From a virus, in the IMG/VR virus record IMGVR_UViG_3300048691_000223, positions 1 to 36,799 of that record: DNA of 36,799 bases. The stretch is one strand, 5' to 3'. The position numbers were made by a program, and so were the translations under genes. Under the pieces are notes generated by a model, which saw nothing but the letters and a program-made list of their open reading frames with translations, ran no database searches and was not told where the DNA came from. Of this stretch, positions 16,537-24,104 are shown in pieces (within the stretch, counting starts at the first letter, position 1; every line of letters starts with the position of its first letter).

Positions 16537-16803
16537 ATGTCAATGCAGAGTATTTCGCAGGTAAAAAAAATGCCGTTGCAAAAACGGTTGTTGTTGAAGA
16601 AACAACTTTGGGGTCACACGGAGGATGTGGCAGTTATCGCAGGGGTGAGTTACAACACGGCTTGCATGACCATTTCACGGTTTATCGAAACGGGCGAATG
16701 GCGCAATATGAATGTGCTCGCGGCGGTCAATGCGACTTTAGACCGCATCAACACCCCCTCAGTAGAGGAGCTTGTTTTATCTCAAAAATTGGAGGATTCA
16801 TGA
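16537..16803 (+). CDS. Small HTH-like early protein
   Basis: 88 residues, first gene of the early transcript, as cro is in lambdoid phages. The middle reads as a helix-turn-helix: HTEDVAVIAGVSYNTACMTI (residues 27-46), followed by SRFIETGEWRNMNVLAAVNA. The layout resembles small Bacteroidota HTH proteins ending in a helix after an N-x-x-V-L-A-A motif. It likely binds operators in the gap just upstream, but this is inference. The end overlaps the next gene by four bases (ATGA). One TACTGAGGGG repeat (minus sense) encodes TPSV near its C-terminus. Confidence 0.6.
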   Translation: MSMQSISQVKKMPLQKRLLLKKQLWGHTEDVAVIAGVSYNTACMTISRFIETGEWRNMNVLAAVNATLDRINTPSVEELVLSQKLEDS

Positions 16804-17192
16804 GTAAAGAACAAAATGCCATTGATAATATCGGGTCCATTATCAATCAATCTGTCCGAGAACAACGGGATAAAAAACGGTTTGGAAAAAACACGGCTAA
16901 AAAAATGGAGACCAACGAAGACGACGGGGCAATAGTGTCCTTCGATGGAACGAAAGTATTTGCGATGATTGCCGAGCAGTATGAACCAACAGCCGATTTT
17001 TCGCACGATGGCAGTATTTGGTTTATGACCACGCCCGATATTCAGTCCATCATTCAGACCTTTTCGGGGGTTCGCCCATCGGCGGTGGAATTGATGGTAC
17101 ACATGCAAGCCTTAGGGTTTAAGTGCTTTTTTTGGGCAGAGCCGTTTATGACACCCGATTTTTATTGGTTGTTGAAGAAAAAGATTTTTTAA
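16800..17192 (+). CDS. Hypothetical early protein
   Basis: 130 residues from the ATG at 16800, which overlaps the upstream stop by four bases. The basic N-terminus (QREQRDKK-like, KRFGKNTAKKM) is followed by an alpha/beta part with ADFSHDGSIWFMTTPDIQSI and AVELMVHMQALGFKCFFWAE. No family recognised. The length and coupling suggest it works with the HTH-like protein. An antirepressor or a replication accessory are both open. Confidence 0.5.
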   Translation: MSKEQNAIDNIGSIINQSVREQRDKKRFGKNTAKKMETNEDDGAIVSFDGTKVFAMIAEQYEPTADFSHDGSIWFMTTPDIQSIIQTFSGVRPSAVELMVHMQALGFKCFFWAEPFMTPDFYWLLKKKIF

Positions 17193-17218
17193 TGCTTTTT
17201 TTATTCACTGTACCTTTT

Positions 17219-17230
17219 TTTTGAAATAGT
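17219..17230 (+). promoter_or_regulatory. TTTTGAAATAGT element, copy 1
   Basis: Same 12-mer at 17398, 17470 and 25392. Here it lies 16 bases before the ATG of a 32-codon reading frame. Confidence 0.6.
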
Positions 17231-17246
17231 TAAAAACTTTAAAATC

Positions 17247-17345
17247 ATGCACTTCTATCAGATGACCCAACAAGGTATCACACTTATCACGGCGATTTCA
17301 AAGCAGAAAATGAGTGAAACCAAAAGGGTTGTTCAAGCTGCCTAA
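17247..17345 (+). CDS. Possible 32-residue leader peptide
   Basis: ATG at 17247 to TAA at 17343-17345. The peptide starts MHFYQMTQQGITLITAISKQ and has a basic tail. It is preceded by a copy of the TTTTGAAATAGT element and followed by two overlapping hairpins, then by two more copies of the element ahead of the TOPRIM gene. This is the order expected of a leader peptide with attenuation, but there is no run of identical codons to suggest an amino-acid signal. It may be an ordinary small protein or chance. Confidence 0.35.
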   Translation: MHFYQMTQQGITLITAISKQKMSETKRVVQAA

Positions 17346-17350
17346 GTTTA

Positions 17351-17386
17351 GCCCCAAACAAAAAATGCCACACTTGGGGCGTGGCA
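17351..17386 (+). promoter_or_regulatory. Two mutually exclusive hairpins
   Basis: Hairpin A pairs GCCCCAA (17351-17357) with TTGGGGC (17374-17380). Hairpin B pairs TGCCAC (17366-17371) with GTGGCA (17381-17386). B's left arm lies in A's loop, so both cannot form freely. B has an A-run in front, as other terminators in this window have, but no clear T-run. Terminator/antiterminator switching is inference. Confidence 0.5.
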
Positions 17387-17397
17387 CTCAACGAAGT

Positions 17398-17409
17398 TTT
17401 TGAAATAGT
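17398..17409 (+). promoter_or_regulatory. TTTTGAAATAGT element, copy 2
   Basis: Second copy, between the leader peptide and the TOPRIM gene, 72 bases before copy 3. Confidence 0.55.
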
Positions 17410-17469
17410 TTTCTTTAAAAAACTGACGCAAAGTTATATTTTTTAAAGCAAATAAAGGTAAAAATTATT

Positions 17470-17481
17470 TTTTGAAATAGT
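17470..17481 (+). promoter_or_regulatory. TTTTGAAATAGT element, copy 3
   Basis: Third copy, 14 bases before the ATG of the TOPRIM gene at 17496. Confidence 0.6.
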
Positions 17482-17495
17482 AAATTTATAAAACG

Positions 17496-18509
17496 ATGTT
17501 CGATTTATCCGTTCGATTAACAGACAAAAAACTCAAGGAGTTTGCTGTGTATGTCCAAGACATTCAGTCAAAACTCGATTTCCGCATCTCTGCACGGGGT
17601 TGGTGCTATCAGTTGGAACAGGCGCGGTTAATCAATAAAGACCAATTTGATAAGGTCGAAAATGCGATTAACAATGCCCGTAAACGCGGCTATTTGCCTG
17701 TTGATTTTATCGCCGAAGAGGATGCACGGGCATTCTCTGGTGTGGAAACGCCTTCTACCCTTTCCCTTCGCAGATTATTGGCTATTAACCTTGATGATGT
17801 CATTGAAGGGCATAAATTCTTTATGCCTGATTGGTGGAAAGGTGAGGAATACTACATTCAAATCGTGGTCGAAAAGATTGACCTTAAAAGCCTTTTTGAG
17901 CCTGTTTGCCGTGAATTTCATATTCCGATTGCCAACGCTAAAGGGTGGCAGTCTGTTCTACAACGGGCTGAATATACCCGCCGATTCAAGAAAGCAGAGG
18001 AACAAGGGCTTAAATGTTTGTTGCTGTATTGCGGCGACCATGACCCCGATGGTGGACGAATCTCGGATACGCTTCGCAAAAACATTGAAGATTTGAAAGA
18101 CATTGTTTGGAGCGATGGTACTGAGGGGTATGACCCTGTGAATTTGGAAATTGAAAGGTTCGGGTTGAACTATGATTTTATTCAATCCAATGGGTTAACC
18201 TGGATTGATAACCTCATTACGGGTTCGGGCAAAGATTTGAATGATGCCAAGCATCCTAATTTCAATTTGCCGTATTTGGTCAGTTACAAAAACCAATACG
18301 GCGCTCGAAAATGTGAAGCAAATGCCATTGTGGTCATTCCGCGCCAAGCGCGGATCTTGATGCGTGAAACAATCGAAAACTATTTGGGTCAAGATGCCAC
18401 ACAACGGTTTAGGGCAAAAACGCGAAAGGTCAGGGAGGATTACACGGAGATTTTGGAAGAAACGGGCATTTTGAGCGCCATCAATGACGCTAAAGAGTTG
18501 CTTGATTAA
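17496..18509 (+). CDS. TOPRIM-domain protein related to topoisomerase VI A / Spo11
   Basis: 337 residues. The N-terminal winged-helix-like part has SARGWCYQLEQARLINKDQF and ARKRGYLPVDFI (residues 33-75), the pattern of a phage/mobile-element family with the form Y-Q-L...G-L-I...R..G..P. The TOPRIM fold follows: an acidic strand IQIVVEKIDL (Glu near 125), AKGWQSV, and LLLYCGDHDPDGGRISDTL with the DxDxxG metal site (near 180-187). The DPDG form is close to the DPSG of Spo11/TopoVI-A. The usual catalytic Tyr of Spo11 in the winged-helix domain could not be assigned. Likely role: DNA nicking or a primase-like step in replication, given the primase-helicase next door. A run of nine 7-bp repeats begins at its stop codon. 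Confidence 0.7.
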   Translation: MFDLSVRLTDKKLKEFAVYVQDIQSKLDFRISARGWCYQLEQARLINKDQFDKVENAINNARKRGYLPVDFIAEEDARAFSGVETPSTLSLRRLLAINLDDVIEGHKFFMPDWWKGEEYYIQIVVEKIDLKSLFEPVCREFHIPIANAKGWQSVLQRAEYTRRFKKAEEQGLKCLLLYCGDHDPDGGRISDTLRKNIEDLKDIVWSDGTEGYDPVNLEIERFGLNYDFIQSNGLTWIDNLITGSGKDLNDAKHPNFNLPYLVSYKNQYGARKCEANAIVVIPRQARILMRETIENYLGQDATQRFRAKTRKVREDYTEILEETGILSAINDAKELLD

Positions 18510-18566
18510 TGATTAATGATTAATGATTAATGATTAATGATTAATGATTAATGATTAATGATTAAT
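18504..18566 (+). repeat. Nine tandem copies of GATTAAT
   Basis: Perfect 7-bp repeats over 63 bp, starting in the last codon of the TOPRIM gene. The stop TAA lies in the first unit, so copy number changes do not alter the protein beyond it. AT-rich; could be a melting or binding element near the replication genes, or a slippage product. Confidence 0.95.
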
Positions 18567-18580
18567 GGGGCATAAAAAAA

Positions 18581-18604
18581 GCCAATGTAAAGAACTGCAT
18601 CGGC
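18581..18604 (+). terminator. Weak terminator-like hairpin after the TOPRIM gene
   Basis: GCCAATG (18581-18587) pairs with CATCGGC (18598-18604) with one mismatch, behind a 7-A run, the pattern of other terminators here. No T-run follows, so efficiency is doubtful. Confidence 0.35.
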
Positions 18605-18651
18605 AAGCTGTGATGAATTTTTAAAAATTGTGCCGTTAGGCATTGCAAAAG

Positions 18652-18689
18652 TAGGTGTAAAGGCGCGGTTATCCAAGCCTTTACACCTA
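18652..18689 (+). promoter_or_regulatory. Perfect 13-bp hairpin just before the primase gene
   Basis: TAGGTGTAAAGGC (18652-18664) and GCCTTTACACCTA (18677-18689) with a 12-nt loop. It ends 17 bases before the primase ATG, too close for a useful terminator of the upstream transcript without a T-run. Translational control of the primase or a single-strand initiation site are possible. Confidence 0.7.
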
Positions 18690-18706
18690 AAATCCCACAT
18701 ATAAAA

Positions 18707-21601
18707 ATGACTAATAAATTAAAAGCATCCTATCAGTTTGAGAAAAATAAGCCGAAAGGCGAATGTCCTGTTTGTGGCAAACCCCGTGTTTTTAGGTATT
18801 ACGAAGGCTTGCCACGTGAGTTTGGAATCTGTGAGCGCTTGAATAATTGTGGACATCACAACAAACCAGACGGGTCTATTAAGCCTTCGGAAGTGCCAAA
18901 GGTTGAGCCGAAACCACAAGTGTATGTAGTAGAGGAAACTAAAGTTCAAATGTGGTTAGATAACCTTACATCGAACTTTCATACGTACTGTTTGGGGCTT
19001 GGTATTTCGATGGAACACCTCCAAAAGTGGCGCATTGGAACAGACAGAGGACAAACGGTTTTTGTCCATCAAAACGCAAAAAACGAGTTTTCGACGGCTA
19101 AATTCATCGCTTATACTGAGGGGGGTAGCCGAAGCAAAGAACGCGATGCGTATTACATGAAATCCCCAAAAGAGGGGCGTTATGTAGTCAGCTTGTTTGG
19201 CGAACACCTGCTAAGAACGGATTTTCCCATTATAAAGAATATGGGAATTGACGATATAGAACAGGAATTTACAAGCGACTATTTGCGGCGTGTCTGTATT
19301 GTTGAAAGCGAAAAAACGGCAGTTATTGCCTCCTTTTTTTATCCCGATTATGATTGGGTGGCTTGCGGTTCTAATGCAGGGCTGACCGATGAAAAGACGG
19401 GAAGTTTGGTGGGAAGGGAGGTTTACAACCTTCGGGATGCGGATATTGCAGGGCGCTCTACATGCTCTTTGAAGAAATTAGAAGACTGTAAAACACCGCT
19501 TAAATGTTCGACTTGCAAAATTCCACATATTGAAAAAAGATTGATTCAATGGAATATCAAATACACAGGGCTTGATTTGTTTCCAGAGGATGAAAGCGGG
19601 TATGACCTTGCAGATGCGATTAAAGACGGGGTTTTTCCTGACATCGCGCAAGCTGAAACGGAGGCTATTACAAAAGCATTTACAGAGAGTTTACCGAATA
19701 GACAGACAGATACAGCAAAAGAAACAACGGCAAGTACACAAATTGATGAAGATATAGACGATGAACTAAACTACTTTGAAAAACAAGACAGACGATATTA
19801 CCTACGCTCACTTTTACCAAGAGGTGTAGATGTGGACAATGTTATTGAATATGGGTTCTACGAGCATAAACAATGCTATTACATGGCAAAAAAAGAGGAC
19901 AGTTACGAAAAAGTGTCCAATTTTACAATGAAAGTGCGCTTTTTGATTGTCGGTGTCAATCCTAAACGCATTGTGGAAATTACGAATGTGCATAAAAAAA
20001 CGGTGGTTATTGATTTTTCAATTGAAGATTTGATTTCGACCGCAAAATTTAAAGCACGAATTGAATCCGTTGGCAATTTTCTTTTTGAAGGCAAAGACAG
20101 CGATTTGAGCCGAATCAAAAACAAGTTGTACAACTTGGAAAAAGCATCGAAAGAAATTTCAACGCTTGGCGCACATAAAGACGGGTTTTGGGCTTGGGCA
20201 AATGGGGTGTATGATGGGGCAGCATTTACAGAGATTGACGAACATGGTATGGTAGAATGGAAGGGGGAACATTATTTTATTCCCGTATTCGGCTCAACAA
20301 CGAGCGTGGACGATGACGATTTGAGAAATTATAGAAAGTTCCAATACAAGCAAAATGAAGCCATGAACTTTAATAAATGGGCGAAACAATTTATTAAAGT
20401 TTATGGCAATAACGGGCGGGTGGCTATTGCTTTTTACTTGGTTTCGATATTTCGGGACATCATTCAAGCGAAAGTAAATTTTACGCCGATGCTGTTTTTG
20501 TTCGGGCAGCGCGGCTCTGGAAAGTCAGAGATGGTCAAATCGTTGATGTGCCTGTTTGGTGAAGCCCAAGACCCACTTATGTTGGGGGGCGCATCAACAG
20601 TTGTGGCTTTCATGCGAAAGCTCTCACAGTTCAGAAATACCATTGTTTGGTTTGATGAATATAAAAACGACATCGGTGAGAAGAAAATTGAATCACTGAA
20701 AAACATTTGGGACGGAGTTGGTTACGAGCGTGGTGTTAAAGATAATTCTAACAAAACGACTACGAGCCAAATTAGAAGCGCCGCAATTCTATCAGGTCAA
20801 GAGATGCCGAACGCTGAACCCGCTTTATTTAGCCGTGTATCGCTTTTGGAGTTTCAACAAACACAGTATTCACAGACTGAAATTAAGGAATACAACATAT
20901 TGAAACGGATGCAAAACGATGGTTTGACCGATGTGACGCATGAGGTTTTGAATTTCAAAGAAACAATTACCACCGAATTTAAAGACAAATTCGATGAAGT
21001 AGCCGAAATGTTTAGAACAGTTTTCACGGGGACAGATGTGATTGAAAGGCAAATAAATAACTTTTCGGTTATGGTCACAATGGTTTGGCTTTTGGAAAAA
21101 CAATTGAATATCCCCTTTTCGCATGTAGATATGATTAAGATTTCAGAGAAGCTGATACCACAACAATCGGCGATGATGCGGACATCAAACGAGGTGCAAC
21201 AGTTTTGGGAAATGGTCGCTTTTCTGTGGCAAAACCACATGATTACTGAGGGGGTGGACATTCAATTTAAGGATATTGTTTCACAGGAAATTAAGGGCAA
21301 ATTGGTTTATACGGATGGTTTGGTTATGATTCGATTGGCAACAATGTTCCCTTTGTACCGAGATTATTCACGCAGACAAGGACAAAAGGCATTGGACAAA
21401 GGCACTTTAGTCCGTTATTTGAAGGCTGACGGCGCGTTTTCAGAAGCGGAGAGCGACAAATCACGTAGATTTGAAAAGCTGCCTAATCCTACAAATGCGT
21501 TCGTTTTCCTACAACCTAAGATGATAAAACTACACAGCATGGATTTAACCGATTTTAGACCAAAGGTTAAGAATGATACTCAAAACGTTGATAATCAATA
21601 A
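18707..21601 (+). CDS. Primase-helicase (zinc finger, TOPRIM, AAA/SF3-like ATPase)
   Basis: 964 residues. N-terminal zinc finger with Cys20, Cys23, Cys42 and Cys48 (CPVCGKPRVF then GICERLNNCGHH), a form common in Bacteroidota phage primases (DUF6371-like). A TOPRIM-like part around 194-225 begins VCIVESEKTAVIASF. A second Cys cluster (CSTC near 272) follows. The C-terminal ATPase has a Walker A LFGQRGSGKS (near 597-606) and a Walker B NTIVWFDEYKN (near 644-654), with an arginine-finger-type SRVSLLEF after it. Together these make RNA primers and unwind DNA at the phage fork. The gene is preceded by a perfect hairpin and followed by the origin-like gap. It contains two TACTGAGGGG repeats (19114, 21244). 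Confidence 0.88.
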   Translation: MTNKLKASYQFEKNKPKGECPVCGKPRVFRYYEGLPREFGICERLNNCGHHNKPDGSIKPSEVPKVEPKPQVYVVEETKVQMWLDNLTSNFHTYCLGLGISMEHLQKWRIGTDRGQTVFVHQNAKNEFSTAKFIAYTEGGSRSKERDAYYMKSPKEGRYVVSLFGEHLLRTDFPIIKNMGIDDIEQEFTSDYLRRVCIVESEKTAVIASFFYPDYDWVACGSNAGLTDEKTGSLVGREVYNLRDADIAGRSTCSLKKLEDCKTPLKCSTCKIPHIEKRLIQWNIKYTGLDLFPEDESGYDLADAIKDGVFPDIAQAETEAITKAFTESLPNRQTDTAKETTASTQIDEDIDDELNYFEKQDRRYYLRSLLPRGVDVDNVIEYGFYEHKQCYYMAKKEDSYEKVSNFTMKVRFLIVGVNPKRIVEITNVHKKTVVIDFSIEDLISTAKFKARIESVGNFLFEGKDSDLSRIKNKLYNLEKASKEISTLGAHKDGFWAWANGVYDGAAFTEIDEHGMVEWKGEHYFIPVFGSTTSVDDDDLRNYRKFQYKQNEAMNFNKWAKQFIKVYGNNGRVAIAFYLVSIFRDIIQAKVNFTPMLFLFGQRGSGKSEMVKSLMCLFGEAQDPLMLGGASTVVAFMRKLSQFRNTIVWFDEYKNDIGEKKIESLKNIWDGVGYERGVKDNSNKTTTSQIRSAAILSGQEMPNAEPALFSRVSLLEFQQTQYSQTEIKEYNILKRMQNDGLTDVTHEVLNFKETITTEFKDKFDEVAEMFRTVFTGTDVIERQINNFSVMVTMVWLLEKQLNIPFSHVDMIKISEKLIPQQSAMMRTSNEVQQFWEMVAFLWQNHMITEGVDIQFKDIVSQEIKGKLVYTDGLVMIRLATMFPLYRDYSRRQGQKALDKGTLVRYLKADGAFSEAESDKSRRFEKLPNPTNAFVFLQPKMIKLHSMDLTDFRPKVKNDTQNVDNQ

Positions 21602-21655
21602 ATTGCATTTTTACTTTTTTACTTTTTTATTTTTTTTTACAGGGGTTCAATTTTT

Positions 21656-21803
21656 ACGTCCTACACGTCCTACACGTCCTACAAAAAATATAAAGTATTA
21701 ATTATCAATTATTTATCCTACAATGTTGTCGTTTTTTTTGTAGAATTTGTAGGATTTATGTAGGACGTGTAGAATCTATGTAGAATTGTAGGATGTGTAG
21801 GAC
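21656..21803. repeat. Opposed iteron array, TGTAGGAC type
   Basis: Left: three end-to-end ACGTCCTAC units (21656, 21665, 21674). Right: seven TGTAGRAY units on the other strand sense, starting at 21739, 21748, 21759, 21768, 21779, 21787, 21796 (steps 9, 11, 9, 11, 8, 9). A further TCCTACA lies at 21716. The two halves face each other over a 56-bp AT-rich spacer. Confidence 0.9.
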
Positions 21804-21924
21804 GCTAAAACATATATACGCTGTAAAAAAAAATAAACGAAAAAAATAAAAATAAAAAATTGTAATTATTTGATAATCAATAAGTTAAATAAGATTCTAC
21901 GTTTTTTTTGTCTATTTTTATTTG

Positions 21925-21937
21925 CTTGTATATGCAA
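21925..21937 (+). repeat. 13-bp direct repeat CTTGTATATGCAA, copy 1
   Basis: Exact second copy at 22034-22046, 109 bp away. Inside the origin-like gap. Confidence 0.8.
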
Positions 21938-21981
21938 GTACTTTGATAACGTAACTATTTGATAATCAATTTGTTATCAAT

Positions 21982-22145
21982 ACATGTTAACTTTTATAAT
22001 GCGTTTTTGTGTTTTTTGTTTTTTTGCGATATACTTGTATATGCAAAAACTTTTATAGATTAACTCGTTGATAATCAATTAATTAACCTAAATTTTTGAA
22101 ATTTAAGGCTTTTTATGTCTTTTGACATTATAAAAGTTAACATGT
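21982..22145. repeat. Perfect 20-bp inverted repeat around 124 bp
   Basis: ACATGTTAACTTTTATAATG (21982-22001) and its exact complement (22126-22145). The right arm ends 49 bases before the ATG at 22194. Could form a cruciform, bind a dimeric initiator, or mark the ends of a small MITE-like element. Confidence 0.9.
22034..22046 (+). repeat. 13-bp direct repeat CTTGTATATGCAA, copy 2
   Basis: Exact copy of 21925-21937. It lies between the arms of the 20-bp inverted repeat. Confidence 0.8.
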
Positions 22146-22193
22146 GTTCATTGAATCATTATTCTAATCATTTATTAAAATTACAATTTTCTC

Positions 22194-22451
22194 ATGGCAA
22201 AAAAAGAATTGCACACAGAACTTTCCCAAGCTATCGTCAGTGTTGACGGCTTGACTGACCAACAAATGGTGGTCTTATTCAGTAACTTTAAAGGCGTTTT
22301 AACCCCCATTTGGGATGATTTGTGCGAGATGATTATTATTCACCAACTGCAGGAAAAAATGCCGCTTACAACGCGAAAACGGTTCACAGAATTGATGAAG
22401 CGCAATGAGTTTAATTACCTCGCTGACCTTGAAAAATACGCCGCAAAATGA
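22194..22451 (+). CDS. Hypothetical early protein
   Basis: 85 residues, acidic in the middle, soluble and helical (LTDQQMVVLFSNFKGVLTPI, DLCEMIIIHQLQEKMPLTTR). No family recognised. First gene right of the origin-like gap, so it may have a replication-linked role. Its stop TGA overlaps the ATG of the next small gene, which shows coupling. Confidence 0.55.
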   Translation: MAKKELHTELSQAIVSVDGLTDQQMVVLFSNFKGVLTPIWDDLCEMIIIHQLQEKMPLTTRKRFTELMKRNEFNYLADLEKYAAK

Positions 22452-22531
22452 TGTTGTACTTATTCCTCTTTGCCGCTTTTTTTATCCTTAGCACCTACCA
22501 ATCGGCGCAACGGAAAAAGCAGGGAGGCTAA
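22448..22531 (+). CDS. 27-residue membrane micro-protein
   Basis: Starts ATGATG at 22448, overlapping the stop of the upstream gene by four bases. The peptide MMLYLFLFAAFFILSTYQSA is one hydrophobic span followed by a short basic tail (QRKKQGG). Overlapping start, a well-formed membrane segment and a terminator 10 bases after its TAA support it as real. Function unknown; small membrane peptides of phages can act in lysis control or superinfection exclusion. Confidence 0.5.
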   Translation: MMLYLFLFAAFFILSTYQSAQRKKQGG

Positions 22532-22541
22532 AACAAAAAAA

Positions 22542-22568
22542 GCCCCCGACGCTGGTGGCATCGAGGGC
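22542..22568. terminator. Terminator after the micro-protein gene
   Basis: Left arm GCCCCCGACGC (22542-22552), right arm GCATCGAGGGC (22558-22568); 11 bp with two G-T pairs and a 5-nt loop, with a 7-A run in front. There is no T-run on the right, so it is stronger for leftward transcripts. Confidence 0.65.
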
Positions 22569-22662
22569 AGTTATGATAAATAATAACAGTTATTTCTAAC
22601 TATTTTTATTCACTGAACCGCAAAGGTATTAAAACCTTTCACTTATAAAACTTTTATCGAAA

Positions 22663-23331
22663 ATGGCTATAACATTTAATCAACTCGCTAAAGAGTTAAC
22701 GTACAGCTTTGATACACTGCGCTCCGTGTATAACCGAGCACGGCGGGAAGAACCAGAAGCGAAAGACTTGGCTTCACTCGGACAGGATGAACTTGTACCT
22801 GACAAAGAGCAAGCCTTTATCAGAAAGCGGTTTGGTAGTAAGATGGAAAAACCTAAAATGGTTTTGTCTATGCCAACCATCAACAGCACCCCCTCAGTAT
22901 CGGTGACGGAATTTGACAAATTGAAGGCGCAATTAGCCGCTAAAGAATTGGCTATTGATAGGCTTTCGGAATATGCGGACTATAAAATGCCGATATTCAT
23001 CATACAGGACCCCGACCGCAAATTGCAAGTAGATACACAAGCGCGGATGGTACGTGACTTATTAGTGCAGTCAGGTAATACGCTTTTGAATATTGAAAAC
23101 GATGTACATGAATTGTACTATCGAGACCCAAGACACAAGGCAGCCGTTGAAACACCTGCGGAATATTTGACGCGGGTAGAAGCCTACAAAAAGAAGGTGA
23201 CAGAAGGTTTTATGAATCGGCAATTGAAACAAGTGGGCGATTTTAGCCACTTCAAAAGCATTTATTTCAATCAAGATTTGACACCGCCGACGCCCGTTTC
23301 TCAGCGTTTTAGGTTGTTTAATTGGGGTTGA
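22663..23331 (+). CDS. HTH-like DNA-binding early protein, unknown role
   Basis: 222 residues. The N-terminus MAITFNQLAKELTYSFDTLRSVYNRARREE has the pattern of a short HTH, as in phage proteins that read operator or origin DNA. The middle has a coiled-coil helix (VTEFDKLKAQLAAKELAIDR). The C-terminal part is mixed and ends QRFRLFNWG. It could be a middle regulator or an origin-binding protein; neither is shown by the sequence. One TACTGAGGGG repeat encodes TPSVS near residue 78. Confidence 0.5.
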   Translation: MAITFNQLAKELTYSFDTLRSVYNRARREEPEAKDLASLGQDELVPDKEQAFIRKRFGSKMEKPKMVLSMPTINSTPSVSVTEFDKLKAQLAAKELAIDRLSEYADYKMPIFIIQDPDRKLQVDTQARMVRDLLVQSGNTLLNIENDVHELYYRDPRHKAAVETPAEYLTRVEAYKKKVTEGFMNRQLKQVGDFSHFKSIYFNQDLTPPTPVSQRFRLFNWG

Positions 23332-23350
23332 CAAATATTTTAGAATCAGG

Positions 23351-23408
23351 ATTAGATGGATTTTTAAGGATTTAATAGGATTTTAGATACCTTTTAAATC
23401 CGTCTAAT
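23351..23408. repeat. Inverted repeat between early genes
   Basis: ATTAGATGGATTT (23351-23363) and AAATCCGTCTAAT (23396-23408) pair with one mismatch over a 32-nt loop that itself repeats AGGATTT. This looks like the GGATT-rich intergenic repeats common in Bacteroidota genomes; that comparison is from memory. Confidence 0.6.
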
Positions 23409-23430
23409 TCGCTTAAAATTATTTAATAAA

Positions 23431-23772
23431 ATGTTTAATACTAAAAAAATCACACGCACCAATTCCCAACTGTTTTTTGATAATGTGATGAAAGCAGTGG
23501 CGATTATTGGTGTTTTTATGGCAATTTATTACGCTTATTTGGAATTGCCCAGCTTTGTTACTTTGGATTCTATGACGCCTAAAACAGCTAAAATCTTGCT
23601 TGGCTTGAATGTTTTTATCTGCTATCGGATTTGGCTTAAAAAGCAAAGTACGTTTGTTAGAATTGCATTAAATGTCTTAATTTGGGGCGGTTTGTTCTTG
23701 GGCATCTGCTATTATTTTGACAAAATGTCAACGCTTGATATGATTGATTTCATCTTAAAACTGGCTAATTAA
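23431..23772 (+). CDS. Membrane protein, unknown function
   Basis: 113 residues with about three hydrophobic segments (AVAIIGVFMAIYYAY near 22-36, TAKILLGLNVFICYRIW near 52-68, FVRIALNVLIWGGLFLGICY near 75-94). A basic loop KKQS lies between spans two and three. No family recognised. It is followed two bases later by another membrane protein gene. Together they may form a membrane complex for superinfection exclusion or host takeover; this is inference from topology. Confidence 0.55.
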   Translation: MFNTKKITRTNSQLFFDNVMKAVAIIGVFMAIYYAYLELPSFVTLDSMTPKTAKILLGLNVFICYRIWLKKQSTFVRIALNVLIWGGLFLGICYYFDKMSTLDMIDFILKLAN

Positions 23773-23774
23773 AT

Positions 23775-24038
23775 ATGGAATTGAATCACACAGTTATTGC
23801 CTTAGGCATACCAATCACCGCTTTTTTGTGTTTTTTTTATTGTTTTTTTATTAGCCGTAGCATTAAAAGAACAACGGCAAGGCGTAAAAAATCAGCATCT
23901 GCAGTGTTGAAAAAGGGTATTAAAAATGTTCAAAAGCGGCAAACTACTAATAAAAATCCTGCTGATACTTATAAACCTGACATTATTCCGAAGGGTTATA
24001 AACTTGCTCCAAATGGGGATTTGATTAGGAATAAATAA
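23775..24038 (+). CDS. Single-span membrane protein with a basic tail
   Basis: 87 residues. One N-terminal hydrophobic span (VIALGIPITAFLCFFYCFFI, residues 7-26), then a strongly basic cytoplasmic tail (RSIKRTTARRKKSASAVLKK). It ends in PKGYKLAPNGDLIRNK, a pattern that may fold as a short beta unit. It starts two bases after the previous stop, so the two membrane proteins are probably made together. Function unknown. Confidence 0.5.
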   Translation: MELNHTVIALGIPITAFLCFFYCFFISRSIKRTTARRKKSASAVLKKGIKNVQKRQTTNKNPADTYKPDIIPKGYKLAPNGDLIRNK

Positions 24039-24046
24039 TTTAAAAA

Positions 24047-24075
24047 TACTGAGGGGGTATTCAATTATCCCCTCA
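24047..24075. terminator. Hairpin made from a TACTGAGGGGG repeat and a degenerate inverted copy
   Basis: TGAGGGGGTA (24050-24059) pairs with TATCCCCTCA (24066-24075) over 10 bp with one G-T pair and a 6-nt loop. Same design as the perfect one at 8748-8778. It lies in the gap after 24038. Confidence 0.7.
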
Positions 24076-24104
24076 ATTAATCACTTTTAAAAATCATTTT
24101 AAAA

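Larger units (their letters stand above)
21602..22193. other. 592-bp gene-free AT-rich region, candidate replication origin
   Basis: No convincing reading frame on either strand. It holds an iteron array (21656-21803), three TTGATAATCAA-like sites, two CTTGTATATGCAA repeats and a 20-bp perfect inverted repeat, all between the primase-helicase and the next early gene. Iterons plus AT-rich DNA beside replication genes is the usual make-up of a phage or plasmid origin. No classic DnaA box (TTATCCACA) was seen. Confidence 0.65.

Noticed and set aside
17351-17386. H-type pseudoknot
   Set aside because: The loop that must cross the first stem would have no bases, so the two hairpins are better read as alternatives.
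20854-21261. 135-codon minus-strand frame inside the primase-helicase gene
   Set aside because: It is a Cys/Ser-rich mirror frame opposite the conserved ATPase region.
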